From Bacteriovoracaceae bacterium UBA6153 (GTDB lineage: Bacteria; Bdellovibrionota; Bacteriovoracia; Bacteriovoracales; Bacteriovoracaceae): DNA of 64,000 nt. The notes under the pieces were generated by a model, which worked only from the letters and a program-made list of their open reading frames with translations, was not told the origin of the DNA and made no database searches. The translations under genes and the position numbers were made by a program. This document shows positions 40,223-47,114 of this stretch, piece after piece; within the stretch, counting starts at the first letter, position 1, and every line of letters begins with the position of its first letter. The stretch covers positions 496,001-560,000 of the forward strand of contig DIUR01000033.1 in NCBI GenBank assembly GCA_002428265.1, written 5' to 3'.

Positions 40223-41332
40223 CTAGAAAGTGACAACACTTCTGATACTTTTTCCTTCTTTCATATATTCAAATGCCGTATTAATTTCTTCAATCGGCAT
40301 GGTGAATGTCACCAGATCATCAAGATTAATTTTTCCTGCCATATACTGATCAACATATCCTGGAAGTTCTGTGCGTCCTTTAACTCCACCAAAAGCAGAT
40401 CCTCTCCAAACTCTTCCTGTTACTAATTGGAATGGTCTGGTTGAAATCTCTTGTCCTGCTGCTGCTACACCGATGATGATCGACTCTCCCCATCCTTTAT
40501 GACAACACTCAAGAGCTTGTCTCATAAGAGTTGTATTTCCTACGCACTCGAATGAATAATCCACTCCACCATCTGTCATCTTTACGATTTCATCGACAAC
40601 GGTTCCTGAAATTTCTTTTGGATTGACGAAATCAGTAGCTCCGAATTTGCGAGCGATTTCTTCTTTTGAATTATTGATATCAACAGCGATGATTTTTTCA
40701 GCACCAACCATTTTTGCACCTTGAATAACTGAAAGACCAATTCCTCCAATTCCAAAGACTGCGATGTTGGCATCTTTTTCAACTTTTGCTGTATTTAAAA
40801 CAGCACCAATTCCAGTTGTCACTCCACAACCCAGAAGACAAACTTTATCTAATGGAGCTTTTGGATCAATCTTAGCAAGAGAGATTTCTGCACACACTGT
40901 ATATTCAGCGAATGTAGATGTTCCCATATAGTGAAAGATTGGTTTACCGTCTTTAGAAAAGCGGCTTGTCCCATCAGGCATTAGCCCTTTACCTTGAGTC
41001 TCACGGATTCTTTGACATAAATTTGTTTTTCCTGATTTACAGAATTTGCAAGTACCACACTCTGGAGTGTAAAGAGGGATAACATGATCACCTTTTTTAA
41101 GAGTTGTAACACCCTCTCCAACTTCTTCTACAACTCCAGCGCCTTCGTGACCTAAGATCACCGGAAAGATACCTTCAGGATCAACTCCTGAGAGCGTATA
41201 AGCGTCTGTGTGACAAACACCTGAAGCAACTATGCGAACAAGAACTTCTCCTTTTTTTGGTGCTTCTAAATCTACTGTTTCAATTTTTAGTGGAAGGCCT
41301 GGGCCCCATGCGACTGCTGCTTTAACTTTCAT
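40223..41332 (-). CDS. frmA: S-(hydroxymethyl)glutathione dehydrogenase (class III alcohol dehydrogenase)
   Basis: 369 residues. Catalytic zinc ligands in CHTDAYTLSG and GHEGAGVV, structural zinc site CGTCKFCKSGKTNLC, the NAD-binding GIGGIGL, and the class-III marker LGCGVTTGIGAVLNT. It oxidises hydroxymethylglutathione formed from formaldehyde. The start ATG is directly preceded by a hairpin with a T run, whose G-tract may also be the ribosome site. Confidence 0.97.
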   Translation of the reverse strand: MKVKAAVAWGPGLPLKIETVDLEAPKKGEVLVRIVASGVCHTDAYTLSGVDPEGIFPVILGHEGAGVVEEVGEGVTTLKKGDHVIPLYTPECGTCKFCKSGKTNLCQRIRETQGKGLMPDGTSRFSKDGKPIFHYMGTSTFAEYTVCAEISLAKIDPKAPLDKVCLLGCGVTTGIGAVLNTAKVEKDANIAVFGIGGIGLSVIQGAKMVGAEKIIAVDINNSKEEIARKFGATDFVNPKEISGTVVDEIVKMTDGGVDYSFECVGNTTLMRQALECCHKGWGESIIIGVAAAGQEISTRPFQLVTGRVWRGSAFGGVKGRTELPGYVDQYMAGKINLDDLVTFTMPIEEINTAFEYMKEGKSIRSVVTF

Positions 41333-41360
41333 AAAAAAACCCCCGTATGTTACGAGGGTT
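41333..41360 (-). terminator. hairpin with U run abutting the frmA start codon
   Basis: Minus-strand stem AACCCTCGTA / TACGGGGGTT (one mismatch) with a three-base loop, then TTTTT directly before ATG. It looks like the terminator of the upstream Cys-repeat gene but also occupies the frmA leader. Its GGGGG is the only Shine-Dalgarno-like stretch for frmA. Confidence 0.6.
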
Positions 41361-41361
41361 T

Positions 41362-41390
41362 ATGATAGATTCAGAGTGAAATGATGTCTA
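41362..41390 (-). promoter_or_regulatory. sigma-70-type promoter of frmA
   Basis: TAGACA, 17 bases, TATCAT on the minus strand; predicted start near 41355, inside the 5' arm of the hairpin that abuts frmA. The palindrome could therefore be an operator at the start site rather than a full RNA hairpin. Confidence 0.45.
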
Positions 41391-41395
41391 TTTTA

Positions 41396-42073
41396 TTACA
41401 TACTTTTAACACATTCTAGACGGTAGTAGTCACTAGTGCTCGTTGCCATACAAGACTTAATAACTTCAGCACTTGTTCTCTTTTCCGCTGCAGAAGCTAC
41501 GCATAGTGGAACATAAGAAGCAGTAGTGATTCCAAGACAAGCTTCTACCTGACGAGAACTTACTTCGTAGTTCCCCGATGCTTTTACACATTCAAGAGCA
41601 TAATAGTTGCTAGAGATTCTTGCACACTGCTCGATAACCGAGGCCTGAATTTGTTTAGCCTTAGCTTCAGCTGCACAAAGTTGAGCATAACTAGCTGTCG
41701 CGATTTTTCCACATGCTAAAATAGATTGAGCTAAGTTAAACCTTCCGATATCCGGACGAAGTTCAAGCTCAAGTCTTGCGTTATCAATTTTTAATCTTTC
41801 TACTTGAGAAAATAGTGCTGAGTTTTGAAGTCTTAGGTCTTGATTCTCACGCTCAAGTTGCTCCAATCTTCTTCTATCTTCATAACTAGGACCACATTGT
41901 TGGTTTCTTAATCTATCAGACATAAGTCTGTTGTCTTGTCTTAGTAGATCTGCTTCAGCTCTACATTCACGAAGAGCACGATCAGCATTGCGAGGATCTG
42001 AGTCTCTTCTGTCTTGAGCAAAAGTTGAGAACGTAATACATAATAGGGCAAGTGGAAGAATGATCTTTTTCAC
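41396..42073 (-). CDS. secreted coiled-coil protein with four C-x7-Y-x3-C repeats
   Basis: 225 residues: signal peptide 1-19 (ends TFA), an Arg/Glu/Gln-rich coiled coil (~20-110), then four repeats of about 27 residues. Each repeat has a Cys, seven residues (eight in the last), Tyr, three residues and Cys: CGKIATASYAQLC, CARISSNYYALEC, CLGITTASYVPLC, CMATSTSDYYRLEC. Eight Cys in the repeats suggest one disulfide per unit. Exported and probably periplasmic. No family recognised. Its stop lies just before the hairpin at frmA. Confidence 0.8.
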   Translation of the reverse strand: MKKIILPLALLCITFSTFAQDRRDSDPRNADRALRECRAEADLLRQDNRLMSDRLRNQQCGPSYEDRRRLEQLERENQDLRLQNSALFSQVERLKIDNARLELELRPDIGRFNLAQSILACGKIATASYAQLCAAEAKAKQIQASVIEQCARISSNYYALECVKASGNYEVSSRQVEACLGITTASYVPLCVASAAEKRTSAEVIKSCMATSTSDYYRLECVKSM

Positions 42074-42145
42074 TCAAATACTCCTGTGTCTTTGTTTGTG
42101 AAAAAAGTGTACTTCAGATAAATTTTTTTTGTGGATTCGAGTAAA

Positions 42146-43357
42146 TTATTCAGACTTAAGTGGAAGAGTGACTAAAAAAGTAGAGCCTAAACCTAGCTGG
42201 CTTTTAAGTGATATAGTGGCCTTATGGCCTACAAGTATTTGATTAACAATAAAAAGTCCCAACCCAAGACCACTGACTAAATTGGGAGAAACTGCTCTTT
42301 CATACTGCTGAAAAACACGGGACTGATCATCATCCGAAATACCTATCCCCTGATCTGTCACACTGATAAGAGCATTGAGTTCATCGCCATCAATAATGAT
42401 CTTGATAGGCTTGTTATCGCCGTATTTCATGGCATTGGTTAATAGATTAGTAATGACCTGATCAATGCGATAATGATCCCAGTGCCCTATTATCGATTTT
42501 TTAGATTCAATCAAAACGGGTATGCCCAGAGACTCAAGCTGAGCAGAGAACCTTGATACAATTTCATAAATCAGATGATTCAAATCCACATCAGATTTCT
42601 TAAAACTCATGCTTCCTGTGTTCAGTCTCGATATATCAAGCATGTCATCAACAAGCCTGCTTAGTCTGTTGATTTGCTTTTCATCGCTATTAATCATCTT
42701 ACTAAAGCCTTCGGGAGTCAGATGAGCAAAGTTCCCTTTAGCAACCTGTTTGCGCCTTAGCTGAGTTTGAAGTTTCAAAGAAGTAATGGGCGTATTGAGT
42801 TCATGAGAAGCTATAGATAAAAATTCATCGCGGGAGCGAACTGCCTTCATCGCATCTTCTTTAGCGAGGGCAAGCTCTCGCGTTCTTTCTTCAACTCTTA
42901 ATTCAAGATTGTCATAGGCCTTTTTCAATTCGTCTTCAGCTCTCTTTTTTTCCGTCAAATCTCTTGTAACTTTGGCAAATCCTCGATGAATACCTTCTGC
43001 ATCTCTAAGCGCCGTTATAACAACGCTTGCCCAAAACTGAGAGCCATCTTTTTTTACCCGCCAACCTTCTTCTTGATAAGTGCCATTAAGAAGGGCCTGC
43101 TCTAATTCGAACTGTGGGTGCTTTTTTTGATTATCTGAATCTGTATAAAAACGAGAAAAATGCTGTCCGATTATTTCTTCAGAAGTATAACCCTTAAGCC
43201 TTCTTCCTCCTGGATTCCATGTTTGAATAAATCCATTTACATCGAGTGAGAAAATAGCATAATCCGTAACTGCATTGATCAATAATCCATAAACTTCATT
43301 AGTTTCGACTTGCGGGTTAAAAGCTGTGCCGTCATTAAATTTTATAGGTTTATTCAT
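42146..43357 (-). CDS. cytoplasmic PAS-domain sensor histidine kinase
   Basis: 403 residues, no membrane segment. PAS domain (~20-140: DYAIFSLDVNGFIQTWNPGGRRLKGYTSEEIIGQHFS), a coiled-coil linker (~140-175), HisKA with SHELNTPITSL (phospho-His), and a HATPase domain with N-box (NLLTNAMKYG), DQGIGISDDD and GLGLGLFIV. No receiver domain and no adjacent response regulator, so it is an orphan kinase. The PAS part could bind heme, flavin or another small ligand; this cannot be told. Confidence 0.93.
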   Translation of the reverse strand: MNKPIKFNDGTAFNPQVETNEVYGLLINAVTDYAIFSLDVNGFIQTWNPGGRRLKGYTSEEIIGQHFSRFYTDSDNQKKHPQFELEQALLNGTYQEEGWRVKKDGSQFWASVVITALRDAEGIHRGFAKVTRDLTEKKRAEDELKKAYDNLELRVEERTRELALAKEDAMKAVRSRDEFLSIASHELNTPITSLKLQTQLRRKQVAKGNFAHLTPEGFSKMINSDEKQINRLSRLVDDMLDISRLNTGSMSFKKSDVDLNHLIYEIVSRFSAQLESLGIPVLIESKKSIIGHWDHYRIDQVITNLLTNAMKYGDNKPIKIIIDGDELNALISVTDQGIGISDDDQSRVFQQYERAVSPNLVSGLGLGLFIVNQILVGHKATISLKSQLGLGSTFLVTLPLKSE

Positions 43358-43447
43358 TAGAAAAATATCCCTGTTTGTACTGTACGTGTCAAGCTATTGA
43401 GGCAATGTTTTGCTACGCTTTTATCTTAAAGAACCCACAGGAGCGTT

Positions 43448-43879
43448 ATGAAATCTTTACTTCTTCTGACATGCCTATTTTTAAGCACCGCTACTTATGC
43501 TTGTGCAGACTTCTCAGGAAACTTTAAAACCTCAGAAGGCGCAGTTTATACGATTGGTAAAATGAATTGCGAAAGTATGGATATGACCGATAAGGCACGA
43601 ACCATCACAATTAGGTTCAATCAAACAGAGCAGATGATTTATGACATCGATATGAGCGCTGACGATCAAGTCATCGGCAAACATAGGGTTTATATCACGA
43701 GCAAGCTAAAAGACGATAAATGGCTTTACAATGAGCGTGCAGTGAGCACTTTTAATGATGGACGTACAGAAGAACGCTATAGCAGATCTGAAGTGTACTT
43801 AAATGAAAAAAAGAACTTAATCACTATCGTTTATAGGGATAGTGGCAAGGTTGAACAATATGAAGATACGAGAGAGTAG
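43448..43879 (+). CDS. small secreted protein of unknown function
   Basis: 143 residues with a signal peptide (MKSLLLLTCLFLSTATYA). The mature part is beta-rich with many Tyr, Thr and charged residues and resembles a lipocalin/NTF2-like stand-alone domain only in general character. Cys are in ACADF and NCESM. The Shine-Dalgarno CAGGAG is good; a GG-N9-GC element upstream misses sigma-54 spacing by one base. Convergent with the ABC permease gene, four bases apart. Confidence 0.75.
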   Translation: MKSLLLLTCLFLSTATYACADFSGNFKTSEGAVYTIGKMNCESMDMTDKARTITIRFNQTEQMIYDIDMSADDQVIGKHRVYITSKLKDDKWLYNERAVSTFNDGRTEERYSRSEVYLNEKKNLITIVYRDSGKVEQYEDTRE

Positions 43880-43883
43880 CTTT

Positions 43884-45359
43884 CTACTTTTTTATCTCTA
43901 CAGAAGCTGGCATACGCATATTTTTCTGATAAAAATATAAGATATCATTATTAAAATCGCTGTGCTTATTCTTCTTTTTGCTTATATTTAATAATTCAAT
44001 TGCAGTTTTCCCATCCTTGTTCTTAAGCATAAAATCTGCCCCTGCATCCCTTAAAGCTATCGCTCCTGATAAACACCCTGCTCTAGCAGCAGTTAAGATT
44101 GGAGTTTCTTTAGATTTATTAACAAGTTTATTAACGTCTGTATTTTTAATTAAGATATCAATCATTTTATAATTACATTCTGAAATAGCCAAATGAATGG
44201 GAAAAAAATCTAAATTATCAGGATCGACATCAGTTTTAAAACCTTTTGATAGCAAATACTCTAAAACTTCTGGCGAGTTACTTTTTATGGCCAACGTTAG
44301 AAGGTTGTCTGAAACTTTCTTATTAAATTTATCTTTATATTTAACGCCTTCTAATTTTGCTTTTTTTGAATTTAGAAATTTTAGCATTTCTAGATTACCT
44401 TCATTAACTGCAACAGAAACGGGAGTCATTCCATAATTATTAGCCTGATTTATATTTGCATTTAGAGCTAATTTTCTTTCTAACGATTTATAATCTTTAT
44501 TAAAGACCATCTTCTGGAGTACACCATTGTAGCTATCAGGTGTTTTATGATCTTCGAGGTTATAGCTTACAATTAGAAATAAAGTGCAGAATGAAATAAT
44601 TGAATATTCTTTTCTGGGATTCCAAATTAATTTTGCATATGAAATGCTCTCGTTTCTCCAAATCCTCATCAGGTTAAAATAAAAGTAAACACCTGCCACA
44701 ATAAAAATGAGTATGCTCCACCATGTAAACATCAAATTAAAAGCGAACTTAATACTGTCATAGATTTTAGATGATAAGTCATAAGAGAATTCTGACTCTA
44801 TCCATTTAGTCACATATGAAGCAATTAAAAAAGAAGTTAAGAAGATCAGTCCATTTCTGATAAAGACCGTATACATGTGCTTTCTTATCAAATTATTTTG
44901 CTTTCTCGAATTTGTAATTAAACTTTTGATTGCAAAAAAATTGAGAATTATAGATATCAATATAAGACATACTAAACTTCGAGGATATGAAGTAAGTTTT
45001 AAATAATCTGAAAGTTCCGGATAAAAAAATGTCAAGCCGATAAAAAATGGTAACCCTGACAAAAATGAAGTAAAGACCACACTTAAAACTACTTCATTTC
45101 GTTTAAGCGGCAAACTTTGAATAAATTTCCAGGAAAACTGATCATTCGTAAAATTTGCCCCTGGTAAAAGAGCATGATTCATTCCAAACATACAAGATTT
45201 CATCGCGAGTAAAAATATAAAAAAACCTTTATAGCTACTAGAGATATCAAAAAATCTAAAAATTAATGCAAACGCAATTATAAAACTAATCGTCACAAAA
45301 AGATCAAACTTCATCCATTCAAAATAATGTGACATTACTTTCTTAACATTTTTTAACAT
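43884..45359 (-). CDS. ABC-2-like permease fused to ankyrin repeats
   Basis: 491 residues. About seven hydrophobic segments (~19-38, 43-63, 89-111, 125-144, 167-183, 208-232, 251-268) with the ABC-2-type element FIQSLPLKRNEVVLS (~78-92). From ~285 to ~470 there are four to five ankyrin-like repeats (YGMTPVSVAVNEGNLEMLKFL, LLTLAIKSNSPEVLEYLLSKG, IHLAISECNYKMIDILI, PILTAARAGCLSGAIALRDAGAD). With an N-in topology, seven helices would place the repeats in the periplasm. Partner ATPase overlaps its start by 7 bases. Confidence 0.85.
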   Translation of the reverse strand: MLKNVKKVMSHYFEWMKFDLFVTISFIIAFALIFRFFDISSSYKGFFIFLLAMKSCMFGMNHALLPGANFTNDQFSWKFIQSLPLKRNEVVLSVVFTSFLSGLPFFIGLTFFYPELSDYLKLTSYPRSLVCLILISIILNFFAIKSLITNSRKQNNLIRKHMYTVFIRNGLIFLTSFLIASYVTKWIESEFSYDLSSKIYDSIKFAFNLMFTWWSILIFIVAGVYFYFNLMRIWRNESISYAKLIWNPRKEYSIISFCTLFLIVSYNLEDHKTPDSYNGVLQKMVFNKDYKSLERKLALNANINQANNYGMTPVSVAVNEGNLEMLKFLNSKKAKLEGVKYKDKFNKKVSDNLLTLAIKSNSPEVLEYLLSKGFKTDVDPDNLDFFPIHLAISECNYKMIDILIKNTDVNKLVNKSKETPILTAARAGCLSGAIALRDAGADFMLKNKDGKTAIELLNISKKKNKHSDFNNDILYFYQKNMRMPASVEIKK

Positions 45360-46042
45360 GCTTTTTTCTCAACATTAAATAATTTTAACAAGTCTTCCGG
45401 TTTACTCTCTAGAGCTCTTCCATCATCAATAAAAAGGACTCTATCGACCCTACCAACTAAATCTTCTGCGATATTAGTTGCAATAACTATCGTTAATCCA
45501 TACCTTTGACGATGATCTTGAATGACATTAAAAAATTGATCTCTTGTCTCTGGATCCATAACGGCAGTGACTTCATCTATTAATAGCAGAATAGGTTTTG
45601 CACAAACGGCACCAATGAATTGCATTTTCTTCATCTGGCCTGTGGATAATGTTCCAACTTTAGAAGTCTTGATTAACGAAAAAAAATCTATAAGCTTAGA
45701 CTCTTCTTCATACATGTAATTATCATAAAAAGATGAGTAGAATTTAAGATACTGTTCAACGGTCAATGACCCCTTAATATTAGCATCGTGTGAAAGTGTA
45801 GTTATAAGATGCAGATGATTGCGACTTCCATCAGCTGGATCTTCATCAAGAACAACAATGGCTCCAGAGGTCGCAGGCCTTAGTCCTTGAAGAATATCAA
45901 GTAAGGTCGTCTTACCTGATCCGTTTCTCCCGAGTATTCCTATGAACTCTCCACTCTTAACTTCTAGACTCACGTCATGAAGAATGGTTTTTCCATAAGG
46001 AATGGTATAATTTATATTTTTTATATTAATGATATTTTTCAT
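45353..46042 (-). CDS. ABC transporter ATP-binding protein
   Basis: 229 residues. Walker A GRNGSGKTT, signature LSTGQMKK (variant of LSGGQ), Walker B ILLLIDE, D-loop MDPETRD. The switch (H-loop) position reads IVIATN, so the usual His is Asn. Such a change usually weakens ATP hydrolysis in ABC exporters, although some remain active. It pairs with the ankyrin-bearing permease encoded next. Substrate unknown; ABC-2 partners often export lipids, antibiotics or copper-related cargo. Confidence 0.92.
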   Translation of the reverse strand: MKNIINIKNINYTIPYGKTILHDVSLEVKSGEFIGILGRNGSGKTTLLDILQGLRPATSGAIVVLDEDPADGSRNHLHLITTLSHDANIKGSLTVEQYLKFYSSFYDNYMYEEESKLIDFFSLIKTSKVGTLSTGQMKKMQFIGAVCAKPILLLIDEVTAVMDPETRDQFFNVIQDHRQRYGLTIVIATNIAEDLVGRVDRVLFIDDGRALESKPEDLLKLFNVEKKAC

Positions 46043-46244
46043 AATTTACCTATCGTCTAATGTAGTCAGCATTATAAGACAGATAATTATTTAATAAGAA
46101 TTATTAGAGAAGAGTAATTAATTACAAAGACTTGAAAGTGTTCAAGTTTTGTCGTTGAAGATTTAACTATTGAAAGACTGCCATCAATCTAAGCCAAAAA
46201 GAGCTTAACATGCCGCTCTACTCAATTGATGAAGTTTAAAACGT

Positions 46245-46273
46245 AAAAAAGGTCGGACCATGCCGACCTTTTT
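46245..46273 (-). terminator. intrinsic terminator of hemerythrin gene
   Basis: Eight-base-pair stem AAGGTCGG / CCGACCTT with a six-base loop; U run on the minus strand, T run on the plus strand as well. Confidence 0.9.
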
Positions 46274-46281
46274 AGATCTCA

Positions 46282-46905
46282 TTAGTGATGAAATGAATCT
46301 GCCCCAGAGTCTCTATGCTCTCCACCAGTCCACTTTCCTGCATAAATACTGTCTGCTCTATCACTCACTAGATAAGCAAGACATTTTTGAATATAAGCAT
46401 CTCTCATTTGCTCTAACTCTTCCTCAGTCATATGAGATTCAGCAAGAGGAAACATTGTGGCTTCTTCTTCTTTAATGTGATTTTTTACCAACCCCGCAAC
46501 CACTTTTGCTTTGGCCGCAATCTCTTCAGTCCACTGAGTTTTATAACCCATTCCCGTTAACTCATCTTCTAACTGGAATGCAATGTCATGCTCATCAAGC
46601 CCACTGAAGCCTTCCAGCCTAACTTCTTTATCTGGATTGATTTGAAGATTAGTGTAGAGAACTTCTTCTTCAGATTTCCCATGCATCTCAAGAAGGCGAA
46701 AAAATCTTTCTAGATGTTCTTGTTTTTGAAAGTCGGTTGTATCCTTATCCATCAAGACAGAAATCGATTCTTCCAGGTAATCATGGTGCTCTTTTAATAG
46801 TGGAATAAATTGTTTGTGATCCGCTTTATCCTCATCTAGTGAAATTCTGATTTCATCCAAGGTATGTGGTTGTGCTCTTACAAGTTCTTTAAAAAAATTT
46901 GCCAT
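46282..46905 (-). CDS. hemerythrin domain protein
   Basis: 207 residues, cytoplasmic, four-helix bundle pattern with ligand-like His/Glu: HDYLEESI, MHGKSEEEVLY, DEHDIAFQLEDEL, HIKEEEATMFPLAE. Hemerythrin-like proteins carry a diiron centre and bind O2, NO or act in iron and nitrosative stress (e.g. YtfE-type). A C-terminal extension of ~35 residues follows the bundle. A sigma-54 promoter (46992-47007) lies ~75 bases upstream of its ATG and a strong terminator follows. Shine-Dalgarno AGGAG. Confidence 0.9.
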   Translation of the reverse strand: MANFFKELVRAQPHTLDEIRISLDEDKADHKQFIPLLKEHHDYLEESISVLMDKDTTDFQKQEHLERFFRLLEMHGKSEEEVLYTNLQINPDKEVRLEGFSGLDEHDIAFQLEDELTGMGYKTQWTEEIAAKAKVVAGLVKNHIKEEEATMFPLAESHMTEEELEQMRDAYIQKCLAYLVSDRADSIYAGKWTGGEHRDSGADSFHH

Positions 46906-46991
46906 TTTTGACTCCTGATTTAAGTTGTTAATTCGATGTATAGTGGCCCCTGAGACATAAATCCCCTGATTGCATTACTTATTCCTAAAGA

Positions 46992-47007
46992 TGCAAGCAG
47001 GTGGCCA
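46992..47007 (-). promoter_or_regulatory. sigma-54 promoter of hemerythrin gene
   Basis: Minus strand TGGCCACCTGCTTGCA, -24 GG and -12 GC exactly ten bases apart, with a full TTGCA -12 element; predicted start ~46981. Confidence 0.65.
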
Positions 47008-47097
47008 TAAATGAAAATTCCTGAGTTAAAAGCAAGAGAATCTAGGTAATTCTTACTTGTTGGAGCAAAATTCAATGTTAAGTCTGGCCCCAGAGTG

Positions 47098-47113
47098 GTA
47101 CTAGCCGTAGTAC
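47098..47113 (+). repeat. small hairpin just before the OsmC-YcaO start
   Basis: GTACTA and TAGTAC with a GCCG loop; its 3' arm ends one base before ATG and no Shine-Dalgarno is visible. It may control translation or be an operator. Confidence 0.35.
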
Positions 47114-47114
47114 T

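Noticed and set aside
43395..43415. GGCAATGTTTTGCT as a sixth sigma-54 promoter
   Set aside because: Only nine bases between GG and GC; sigma-54 requires ten.
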